Assembly: GCA_915070235.1 (NCBI GenBank)
Contig: CAJZFM010000172.1
Span: 1-5,104, forward strand
Source: an uncultured Capnocytophaga sp.
GTDB taxonomy: Bacteria; Bacteroidota; Bacteroidia; Flavobacteriales; Flavobacteriaceae
Direction: 5' to 3'
DNA length: 5,104 nucleotides
This document shows, one piece after another, positions 1 through 5,104 of this stretch. A program made the position numbers and the translations under genes. Under the pieces are notes generated by a model that was given only the letters and a program-made list of their open reading frames with translations, ran no database searches and was not told where the DNA came from. Within the stretch, counting starts at the first letter, position 1. Each line of letters starts with the position of its first letter.

Positions 1-47
1 TTAAACTCCCTTCTTAGGTCGTTTATCTCAATGATTGTCTTTGCCAT
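1..47 (-). CDS. macB: ABC transporter ATP-binding protein (MacB-type), N-terminal fragment cut by the window edge
   Basis: Only the first 15 codons lie in the window. They read MAKTIIEINDLRREF, and the last two bases (AA) would suit a following lysine. This resembles the beta-strand opening of MacB/LolD-type ABC ATPases, which begin with a short 'I-I-E-I-x-D-L-x-R-x-F' stretch ahead of the Walker A loop; Walker A itself lies outside the window. The ATG at 47 is preceded by a purine-rich AGGGGG (57-52), which also overlaps the TAG stop of the upstream adaptor gene, so the two are probably translationally coupled. Its position right after a MacA-like adaptor supports the assignment: in the family, MacB hydrolyses ATP in the cytoplasm to drive efflux through MacA and TolC. 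I cannot tell whether it is a full MacB (ATPase fused to permease) or a separate ATPase followed by FtsX-like permeases. The symbol rests largely on context. Confidence 0.7.
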   Translation of the reverse strand, partial: MAKTIIEINDLRREF

Positions 48-51
48 GATT

Positions 52-57
52 CCCCCT
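52..57 (-). promoter_or_regulatory. Ribosome binding site of the ABC ATPase gene, overlapping the adaptor stop codon
   Basis: Read on the minus strand, AGGGGG lies 4 bases upstream of the ATG at 47, and its first AG belongs to the TAG stop of the adaptor gene (58-56). It is the most Shine-Dalgarno-like site in the window; the other genes have A-rich leaders. The overlap suggests that a ribosome finishing the adaptor can start the ATPase directly. Confidence 0.5.
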
Positions 58-1282
58 ATTTTGCTTTGCTATTATCACGTCTACGCATTTTTGGCATAAA
101 AGGGCTACCACCACTCTGATTATCACCTGCTGCCTTAGCCGAAGGGGTGAAACTATTGAGTGAGGTTACCACCTCTTCCCCTTGGGTAAGACCACTGACT
201 ACTTCTACATGGATACCATCATTGCTGCCTATCACAATAGCTTTTTGTAAGAGACTACCATCGGTATTTTCCACCCATACATGTTTGTTCTTTCCCTTGC
301 TTCGCTCCACCTGTGGCATAGAAGCATTGATTCCCTTCTGTGCATAGTATTCGGCCAAGAGGGTAAGGTCTGGAGAGAAATTAATTGCCTTGTTATTAAC
401 TATGGTAACCCCCTTGAGCTCATTGGTATAGATGACAATAGTAGCGGTAAGACCTGGTTTTAGCTTCTCCTCAGGATTCTTTGCATCTATAATTACGGTA
501 TAGGTAACCACATTGGAAGTGGTGGTAGGCGAAAGCCTTACTTGGGAGACCTCCCCTTGGAACTCTTCCAACGGGTAGGCATCTACGGTAAAGGTAACTC
601 GCTGGCCTACTTTTACTTGTCCTATATCTGCCTCATCTACATTGGCCTCTACCTGCATTTTCTTAATATCCTTGGCTATCTTAAAGAGAGTTGGCGCACT
701 CATGGAGGCAGCCACTGTTTGTCCCACCTCTACTTCTTTGCTAAGGATTACTCCGTCAATAGGCGCATATATATTGGCATAGCCCAGATTGGTCTTTGCT
801 TGATTGAGCATCGTAAGGCGCTGAGTTGCCGCTGCCTTGGCGTTATGTAGCTGGTAATAAGCCTGTTCGTAATCCGCCTTGCTAATGACTTGGTTATCAT
901 ACATACTTTTCTTCCTATCATAGTTCTGTTGGTAATAGGAAACCTCGTTTAGTGCTGCATTATAATTGGCCTGAGCGTTGATAACATTCTCTTGCAGATT
1001 GGTTTTGTCTAATTCGGCGATAAGCTCTCCCTTTTTCACTTGGGAATTGTAATCTACATATATTTTACTAACCAAGCCCGATACCTGCGTTCCCACTTCT
1101 ATCTCATCTACAGGTTGTACGCTTCCTGTGGCGGTTACCTCTGTGGTTACATCACCTTTCTCCACTTTTTCTTTTTGCAGGACTATGATTGCTGGTTTCT
1201 CTTTAAAGAAAAAATGATACACCCCATAGCCTACTCCCACAAGTAATAGGGCAAATATAGTTGTTCTTAATATTTTTTTCAT
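56..1282 (-). CDS. macA: MacA-like periplasmic adaptor (HlyD/RND membrane-fusion protein family) of a tripartite efflux pump
   Basis: A 408-residue membrane-fusion protein that should link an inner-membrane ABC pump to the TolC duct in the periplasm. Residues 1-27 hold a basic start and one membrane anchor (about 8-25). The first lipoyl half-domain is about 60-95, with the family signature V-G-T-Q-V-S-G at 63-69, close to E. coli MacA. An alpha-helical hairpin rich in A, Q, N and K follows (about 96-165), then the second lipoyl half with A-P-I-D-G-V at 173-178 and V-G-Q-T-V at 186-190. The beta-barrel domain (about 205-285) and a membrane-proximal domain (about 290-378) come next. The tail (380-408) is glycine/serine-rich and ends very basic (MRRRDNSKAK). 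The ATG at 1282 starts directly before the anchor with an A-rich leader (AAATAAAAGA). The downstream ATPase gene begins 8 bases after the TAG stop, and tolC lies upstream on the same strand. MacA is preferred over an RND (AcrA-type) adaptor because an ABC ATPase, not an RND pump, follows. Substrate unknown. Confidence 0.9.
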   Translation of the reverse strand: MKKILRTTIFALLLVGVGYGVYHFFFKEKPAIIVLQKEKVEKGDVTTEVTATGSVQPVDEIEVGTQVSGLVSKIYVDYNSQVKKGELIAELDKTNLQENVINAQANYNAALNEVSYYQQNYDRKKSMYDNQVISKADYEQAYYQLHNAKAAATQRLTMLNQAKTNLGYANIYAPIDGVILSKEVEVGQTVAASMSAPTLFKIAKDIKKMQVEANVDEADIGQVKVGQRVTFTVDAYPLEEFQGEVSQVRLSPTTTSNVVTYTVIIDAKNPEEKLKPGLTATIVIYTNELKGVTIVNNKAINFSPDLTLLAEYYAQKGINASMPQVERSKGKNKHVWVENTDGSLLQKAIVIGSNDGIHVEVVSGLTQGEEVVTSLNSFTPSAKAAGDNQSGGSPFMPKMRRRDNSKAK

Positions 1283-1473
1283 TCTTTTATTTTTCTATGA
1301 TAATACGGATTTTAATATTTTCCATAATAGGCACAAGCCAATGTAGCTAAACTCTTCCAAACGAGTATGTGATTCGCTCCTACTTGTCACTTATCATTAG
1401 TCACTAATCACTTGTCATTAGTCACTTGTCACTTGTCATTAGTCACTCGTCATTAGTCATTAGCCACTTGTCA
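1283..1473 (-). other. Intergenic gap in the efflux operon: heptamer array plus about 100 bases of unassigned sequence
   Basis: The gap between the tolC stop and the macA start is unusually long for an operon of this kind. About half is the heptamer array annotated separately. The remaining stretch next to macA (1283-1382) is AT-rich and has no reading frame worth calling. I looked for a macA promoter on the minus strand and found only TACATTGG, one mismatch from TAnnTTTG, with no TTTG at the required 19-21 base distance. I also saw no hairpin with a T-run that would end the tolC transcript. The simplest reading is that macA is co-transcribed with tolC. Confidence 0.5.
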
Positions 1474-1487
1474 TTAGTCATTAATCA
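1383..1487. repeat. Degenerate tandem array of 15 heptamers, plus-strand consensus YTWRTCA
   Basis: Fifteen contiguous 7-base units can be read without gaps. CTTGTCA occurs five times (1383, 1411, 1425, 1432, 1467) and TTAGTCA five times (1397, 1418, 1439, 1453, 1474). The other five are single variants: CTTATCA, CTAATCA, CTCGTCA, TTAGCCA and TTAATCA. The last three bases are TCA in all but one unit, and the first and third positions tend to change together (C..T or T..A). A two-unit block, CTTGTCATTAGTCA or a one-base variant, recurs at 1390, 1411, 1432, 1446 and 1467, mostly 21 bases apart. On the minus strand, the sense of the efflux operon, the units read TGACTAA and TGACAAG, so every reading frame meets a stop within 21 bases. 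The array begins inside the 3' end of tolC (1474-1487). Heptamer tandem repeats between genes are known in several bacterial phyla; any function here is unknown. Confidence 0.93.
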
Positions 1488-2784
1488 CTATCTCTTTCCC
1501 TTGATAGAAGTTCAACAGTTGTTGGTAGAGCAATACCATATATTTGTTCTGCAAATAGGTTTGTTCAGCATTGAGGTAGGTGTTTCTACTAACTAAGAGT
1601 TCGGTATTGGTCAGATTGCCAAACTCATGCTTTTTCTCAGCCAACTCATAGGCCAACTTAGCATTATCACGTGCTTTCTTAGAGGCTACTTCCTGCGCCT
1701 GACGTGTGGTGGCGTTGTGCCAAGCGGTCTCTATCTTGGTATAGAGATCTTTTTCGGCCTGCTTACGGTCAAGATCCGCTTGCGATTCAGAGAGTCGTGC
1801 CAAGGCTACATTGTTCTTGTTTTGGTAACGAGAAAAGATAGGAATATTGAGCGAAAGCCCTATGGTCTGCCCAAAGTTGTTCCTCAGCTGTGCCATATAC
1901 TTTTCGGTATCCCTATCCGAATACCCTGTATTGATACCCCCACTAAGGGAGAGTGACGGTAAAAAGCCCGCCTTAGCAATCTGGATATCCTTCTGAGCCA
2001 ACTCTTTTTGCTTTTCGTATATCTTAGTCGTTGGTAGCTGCTCTAATGCCTGCCTATAGATCTCTTCCTTATTGGCTATAGGAGCGCTGACATCTTCCTT
2101 ACGGATAATCTCAATACCAAATTCTGTGCCAGGGGGAAGCTCCAAGAGTTGCTTGAGGGTTAGCACTTGGTTTTCATATTGGTTCTTAGCCAAGACCACA
2201 TTATACTCATTGTTAGCATGCTGGGTCTCTATCTCTATAAGGTCTATCTTCGCTATAGCACCATTCTCATATTTCTGCTGCGCTTGAGCGAGTTGTTCCT
2301 CTGAAGAGAGGGCGGTATTTTTGGCCACTGCGATATTCTCATATTGGTAAAGCGCTTGCAGGTAAGCCTCTAAGACACTCAGGGTGATATTATTCTGCGC
2401 CTCTTTTACATAGAGGTCGTTCTGTTCTAAGGCAAGGGTGGCACGCTCTATTTGCAAATTGAGTTTGTTCCCTTCGTAGAGTGGCATAGAGGCACTCACG
2501 CCCATACTATTGGTGATGGTTGTCTGGTTCACCCTATTGTTGGTAATCTGGTTAATCACTGAACCATGATTGGCATTGGCCGAGATATTTCCACTAACAG
2601 CAGGCAAGCGATTACTCTTAGCCTGATCTAAGTTGATAGCGGCTGTTTGTTGCCCCAGTTGCGTCTTCTTAACGGTTATATTGTTATTTACAGCATAGTT
2701 GATACAGTCAGCAAGTGACCATAGTTTTTGTTGCCCCCACATAGGTGTGGATAAGAGGAAAGCAAAGAGTATTTTGTATTTCAT
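1474..2784 (-). CDS. tolC: TolC-like outer-membrane efflux protein (OEP family)
   Basis: A 436-residue outer-membrane channel protein of normal family length (about 430-490) that should trimerise into the exit duct for the MacA/MacB-type pump encoded downstream. Residues 1-17 look like a signal peptide (basic start, hydrophobic core, cleavage near W-G/Q-Q). Two homologous OEP halves are visible. The first has R-L-P at 59-61, P-L-Y-E-G at 101-105 and K-Y-E-N-G-A-I at 171-177. The second has F-L-P-S-L at 274-278, I-P-I-F-S at 314-318 and K-H-E-F-G-N-L at 385-391. The Q-, A- and N-rich helices between them would form the periplasmic tunnel. The reading frame is open two codons further, to a TTG at 2790, but I chose the ATG at 2784: it gives a standard signal peptide (MKYKILFAF) and TTG starts are rarer. 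The last three codons and the TAA stop lie in heptamer repeat sequence, so the tail (...EIVIND) may have been altered by the repeat. It is the first gene of the leftward operon. Confidence 0.92.
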   Translation of the reverse strand: MKYKILFAFLLSTPMWGQQKLWSLADCINYAVNNNITVKKTQLGQQTAAINLDQAKSNRLPAVSGNISANANHGSVINQITNNRVNQTTITNSMGVSASMPLYEGNKLNLQIERATLALEQNDLYVKEAQNNITLSVLEAYLQALYQYENIAVAKNTALSSEEQLAQAQQKYENGAIAKIDLIEIETQHANNEYNVVLAKNQYENQVLTLKQLLELPPGTEFGIEIIRKEDVSAPIANKEEIYRQALEQLPTTKIYEKQKELAQKDIQIAKAGFLPSLSLSGGINTGYSDRDTEKYMAQLRNNFGQTIGLSLNIPIFSRYQNKNNVALARLSESQADLDRKQAEKDLYTKIETAWHNATTRQAQEVASKKARDNAKLAYELAEKKHEFGNLTNTELLVSRNTYLNAEQTYLQNKYMVLLYQQLLNFYQGKEIVIND

Positions 2785-2807
2785 TTTCAATAATTGGTTT
2801 TAAGCCA

Positions 2808-2815
2808 CAAAAATA
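2808..2815 (-). promoter_or_regulatory. Candidate -7 box of the tolC operon promoter (TATTTTTG)
   Basis: On the minus strand TATTTTTG matches the Bacteroidota -7 consensus TAnnTTTG at every fixed base and lies 23 bases upstream of the tolC ATG at 2784, which would give a short leader. The -33 element is poor: the nearest TTTG (2835-2832) is only 16 bases away instead of 19-21, and the correctly spaced position reads TTTC or TTCT. The call is therefore tentative, especially in such AT-rich DNA. Confidence 0.4.
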
Positions 2816-2881
2816 CTCATTTTTTTTCAATCAAAGAAATAATAATTGAGAAAATATACATTTTTTTCTATATGCTTTCTT

Positions 2882-2925
2882 TTTAGAAAAAAATATTAGT
2901 TTTAAAAATATATTGCTTTTCTAAA
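2882..2925. repeat. 9-bp perfect inverted repeat overlapping the rightward promoter
   Basis: TTTAGAAAA (2882-2890) and its exact reverse complement TTTTCTAAA (2917-2925) are separated by 26 bases. The right arm lies between the -33 and -7 elements of the forward promoter and the left arm lies upstream, with arm centres 35 bases apart. This is where an operator pair for a dimeric regulator could sit, but the arms are AT-rich and chance matches are likely in this region. No regulator gene is in the window. Confidence 0.35.
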
Positions 2926-2943
2926 TTATTTTCCTTAACTTTG
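2912..2943 (+). promoter_or_regulatory. Bacteroidota-type promoter for the exported-protein gene pair
   Basis: ATTG (2912-2915) serves as the -33 element (consensus TTTG, one mismatch) and TAACTTTG (2936-2943) as the -7 element (a full match to TAnnTTTG). The 20-base spacer is within the 19-21 range known for the primary sigma factor of this phylum. Transcription would start near 2948-2951, leaving a leader of about 35 bases before the ATG at 2985. Confidence 0.65.
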
Positions 2944-2984
2944 TCAAGCAAATTACCTATTCCATCAAATAACTAAAGAAAAAT

Positions 2985-3881
2985 ATGAAGAACCTCGCTT
3001 GTATCTTTTTCTGTAGCTTAATGCTCAATCTGTATGCACAAGTAGATAGCACAAGTGTTAGCTATACAAAAGATAGTATTCTTATGAAAAGCTATGTACA
3101 GGACAGCCTCTATCATACATTAAAGATGAAAAAACATTTTCATCGTTTCTATATGAATGTGGGACTGAGCTTTATAAACAAGGAGGCCTTATACTTACAG
3201 GGATACTATCGTTATCTATCTATGCCCAAACGGTGGCATTACCAACTCTCATTGGGAGGATATGCTCTATTTAAGAATGGCCTACACACGGTTATTCCTG
3301 AGGTCGGTGGAGAGATCGGTTGGAAGGCAGTATCGGTAGGTGGATATCTTACCCCTCAATCGGTAGAGCCTCGCCTGAGTGCAAGAATAAAAGAAATGGG
3401 AAGCACCTCCCTATACATAGGGTATGCTTTTGCTAAAAACACAGAGCAGGAATACCTCAATGGGATTACTACAGGGATTCATATGGGGTTACCTTTACTT
3501 TATTCTATACAATTTGGGTATAACTATATAGGGAGAAATACATTCTACTCTGAGTTGAGCTTCCCCAATAGTTACTTATGCCCTTACTTGGGCTTGCATC
3601 TTACCTCCTACAAGGGTGATTTCAAGGCAATTGTAGAACCTGGGCTGAAGTGTTTCCTAACACGAGATGGAAGAAGATACTTAGCCGTAGGATACACCTC
3701 TTATGGCATTTTGGGCAAGGTAGGGTTATTGAACACTGATTATATAGATATTTATGCAGGTTATGCTTTCTCTACTGATGACAGAGATATTGTAAAAGGT
3801 ATTTCAGGAGGTATATGCCTAAGGGGTGAATTTTTTGAGATCTTTTTGGGTTTGCTTTCCACAGGAGGAAGAATCTTTTAA
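2985..3881 (+). CDS. Exported protein of unknown function, probable outer-membrane beta-barrel
   Basis: A 298-residue protein that I do not recognise as a named family. Residues 1-18 form a clear signal peptide (MKNL, hydrophobic core, L-Y-A/Q at 16-19). C10 is not in a proper lipobox, so it is probably not a lipoprotein. Residues 20-50 look like a polar, S/T/D/K-rich linker. From about 52 onwards the chain is rich in Y, F and G, with short alternating hydrophobic stretches such as 140-149 (TSLYIGYAFA), 171-181, 232-240 and 252-262, and no long helical membrane segment. It ends in R-I-F, and a terminal aromatic residue is typical of proteins inserted by the BAM complex. These features suggest a small barrel of roughly 12 strands, but this is inference from composition. 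The ATG at 2985 has an A-rich leader (AAGAAAAAT) and lies about 35 bases after a good promoter. It is probably co-transcribed with the gene 30 bases downstream. A periplasmic beta-rich protein is the main alternative. Confidence 0.8.
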   Translation: MKNLACIFFCSLMLNLYAQVDSTSVSYTKDSILMKSYVQDSLYHTLKMKKHFHRFYMNVGLSFINKEALYLQGYYRYLSMPKRWHYQLSLGGYALFKNGLHTVIPEVGGEIGWKAVSVGGYLTPQSVEPRLSARIKEMGSTSLYIGYAFAKNTEQEYLNGITTGIHMGLPLLYSIQFGYNYIGRNTFYSELSFPNSYLCPYLGLHLTSYKGDFKAIVEPGLKCFLTRDGRRYLAVGYTSYGILGKVGLLNTDYIDIYAGYAFSTDDRDIVKGISGGICLRGEFFEIFLGLLSTGGRIF

Positions 3882-3911
3882 AAACGTCTTGAGCGTCTAA
3901 ATCATGAAAAT

Positions 3912-5066
3912 ATGAAAACATTTGTCTTATTTCTACTCACTCCGCTTCTGTATGCGCAACAGCTTACTAAGAAATATATAGTTGATGGGCAGACAAAGCA
4001 GCCTTTGTCCTCTGTGATTATACATGATATCCACAACTATACCCTCTCCAATGAGGACGGTTATTTCTTTTTTCACGCCTCTGGTGATACCATCACTATC
4101 AAGCTGTTAGGATATAAGACACTTAAAATCACCCCAGAGCAACTCAACAGAGAAAAAGACACCCTTTTTCTTGACCCTAAACCGATAGAACTCAGTGAGG
4201 TCATAGTGGGAAGCAATCCTGAAATACTATCACAAGTCTATAGAAAAGCCCTTGATAATTACCCTAACGAACCTTTTGTAGAAGATTTCTTCTTGCGCTG
4301 TGTCCTCAAGCTAAATGGAGATTTCCTAAAAATAGAAGACATCGCAGGACGTGTAAAACGTAACAAATTATTGGGATTAAGTAAGGATATAAAAATTGAT
4401 TTCCAATTACTTAACATGAGAAAATTCGGAATAGAAAACAAAGATAAGTATAGCGAAGACCTTGCTTTACTTTCCCTAAGAGATGTTTTTCTTTGGTACA
4501 GCTCTTTGCTTTTCCTTGATTACCAGAGATTTAACTTCTCAGCTCCTACCATAGTTGATGACACCCATAAGAAGATCAATCATTTTCCTAAGAATAACAA
4601 TTTCTATGATGGGGTGGGTCATCTTGTCATCAATACAAAGGATTATAGTATTGTTGAACGTTCTGACAAGATAAATGACGCTATGATAGATAAGATTCCA
4701 TGGAACAAAAAATTATGGGTTAAGTTCAGGACTTCCTATTATTCCCTGAAAGAAAAATGTGAAAACAGTAGCAATGGAAAATATTTTATTGCCTCTGCCT
4801 GCCTAACTCAGCAAGTGGAGGTATATAACAAGGCTCAAAAAAATCTCTATGACATAGAATACCAGCTTGTTATAACCCGTCCTTTTTCTCTTATAAGCAC
4901 CTTTAAACCCAATGTCAATGCCAAAGCTGAACTATTCAAACTAAATATTCCCTATAACAAGGATTTTTGGGAAAAACAAAATCAACTCCCACTAACTGAC
5001 CAAATGCAGGCTTTTATAAAGAATGCTCATAACCAAAAAGGATATCGCATCATATCCAATTTTTAA
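3912..5066 (+). CDS. Exported carboxypeptidase-like regulatory domain protein with a conserved uncharacterised C-terminal region
   Basis: A 384-residue secreted or outer-membrane-associated protein. Residues 1-15 are a short signal peptide (MKTFVLFLL, cleavage near L-Y-A/Q). Residues about 20-90 form a carboxypeptidase-like regulatory domain (CarboxypepD_reg-like beta-sandwich): V-D-G-Q-T-K-Q-P-L at 24-32, then S-N-E-D-G-Y-F at 46-52, then L-L-G-Y-K-T at 65-70. P-I-E-L-S-E-V-I-V (91-99) resembles the strand that joins this domain to the next part of many Bacteroidota surface proteins. Residues 103-384 match the general pattern of a widespread uncharacterised family: N-Y-P-N-E-P-F (116-122) with E-D-F-F-L-R after it, L-V-I-N-T-K-D-Y-S-I-V at 238-248, and D-F-W-E near 351-354. 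No TonB-receptor barrel follows and I see no catalytic motif, so it is not itself a carboxypeptidase. The ATG at 3912 is favoured because an ATG at 3904 meets a stop after three codons. It lies 30 bases after the barrel-like gene with no terminator between, which suggests a shared role at the outer membrane. Function unknown. Confidence 0.85.
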   Translation: MKTFVLFLLTPLLYAQQLTKKYIVDGQTKQPLSSVIIHDIHNYTLSNEDGYFFFHASGDTITIKLLGYKTLKITPEQLNREKDTLFLDPKPIELSEVIVGSNPEILSQVYRKALDNYPNEPFVEDFFLRCVLKLNGDFLKIEDIAGRVKRNKLLGLSKDIKIDFQLLNMRKFGIENKDKYSEDLALLSLRDVFLWYSSLLFLDYQRFNFSAPTIVDDTHKKINHFPKNNNFYDGVGHLVINTKDYSIVERSDKINDAMIDKIPWNKKLWVKFRTSYYSLKEKCENSSNGKYFIASACLTQQVEVYNKAQKNLYDIEYQLVITRPFSLISTFKPNVNAKAELFKLNIPYNKDFWEKQNQLPLTDQMQAFIKNAHNQKGYRIISNF

Positions 5067-5067
5067 G

Positions 5068-5100
5068 AACAAGATTAAAGGTTAATTTCCTTTGCTTGTT
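5068..5100 (+). terminator. Imperfect stem-loop after the last gene, possible terminator
   Basis: AACAAG (5068-5073) pairs with CTTGTT (5095-5100) and AAAGG (5077-5081) pairs with CCTTT (5089-5093). The loop is 7 bases and there is an uneven internal bulge of 3 against 1. It begins one base after the TAA of the upstream gene, a usual place for a terminator. No T-run is seen after it (the window ends in AAAA), so it could equally protect the 3' end of the message. Confidence 0.35.
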
Positions 5101-5104
5101 AAAA

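Larger units (their letters stand above)
2785..2984. other. AT-rich divergent intergenic region carrying promoters for both gene blocks
   Basis: These 200 bases separate the leftward efflux operon from the rightward exported pair. They are strikingly AT-rich with long A and T runs, compared with the coding DNA on either side, and hold no credible open frame. The region contains the forward promoter, a partial reverse promoter and a 9-bp inverted repeat, all annotated separately. Confidence 0.75.

Noticed and set aside
147..850. Plus-strand open frames of 60-102 residues opposite the adaptor gene
   Set aside because: They lie wholly antisense to a well-supported MacA-like gene. Their translations show no signal peptide, domain or sensible composition.
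1331..1345. Small palindrome GGC-ACAA-GCC upstream of macA as a terminator or operator
   Set aside because: The stem is only 3 bp, does not extend, and has no T-run on the operon strand.
1383..1487. CRISPR array
   Set aside because: The units are 7 bases and contiguous, with no spacers of unique sequence and no cas genes nearby.
1627..2287. Plus-strand open frames of 109 and 71 residues opposite tolC
   Set aside because: They are shadows of the tolC frame. The opposite strand shows both OEP halves clearly and these translations resemble nothing.
3904..3915. Three-codon leader frame (ATGAAAATATGA) whose stop overlaps the start of the downstream gene
   Set aside because: It is too short to judge, and in A-rich leader DNA an ATG followed by a nearby TGA is expected by chance.
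4259..4441. Minus-strand 60-residue frame inside the carboxypeptidase-like gene
   Set aside because: It lies antisense within a gene with recognisable domains and has no leader or family resemblance.

Overview
The window looks like chromosomal DNA from a member of the Bacteroidota, most likely the Flavobacteriia; a Capnocytophaga-like organism is possible, but I cannot fix the genus without a search. The grounds are AT-rich intergenic DNA, A-rich leaders in place of strong Shine-Dalgarno sites, a good match to the Bacteroidota promoter consensus (TTTG / TAnnTTTG), and a secreted protein with the carboxypeptidase-like regulatory domain typical of this phylum.

Left half, minus strand (about 2784 down to 1): a tripartite efflux operon in the order tolC-like outer-membrane channel, macA-like periplasmic adaptor, and the first 15 codons of an ABC-transporter ATPase (macB-like) that runs off the left edge. 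The adaptor should bridge an inner-membrane MacB-type ABC pump and the TolC duct, so the three genes together would export a drug, peptide or other small molecule. The macA stop and the ATPase start are only 8 bases apart. By contrast, the tolC-macA gap is 190 bases and contains a degenerate tandem array of 15 heptamers (1383-1487) that runs into the 3' end of tolC and supplies its last codons and stop.

Middle (2785-2984): a 200-base, very AT-rich divergent promoter region. It holds a good Bacteroidota promoter for the rightward genes, a partial one for tolC, and a 9-bp inverted repeat that overlaps the rightward promoter.

Right half, plus strand (2985-5066): two genes 30 bases apart, probably one transcript. 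The first encodes an exported protein of unknown function with outer-membrane beta-barrel character. The second encodes an exported protein with an N-terminal carboxypeptidase-like regulatory domain and a conserved but uncharacterised C-terminal region. An imperfect stem-loop follows the second gene at the right edge. I found no RNA genes, CRISPR, transposase or att sites. The window is mostly ordinary; the least ordinary elements are the heptamer array inside the efflux operon and the uncharacterised exported pair.
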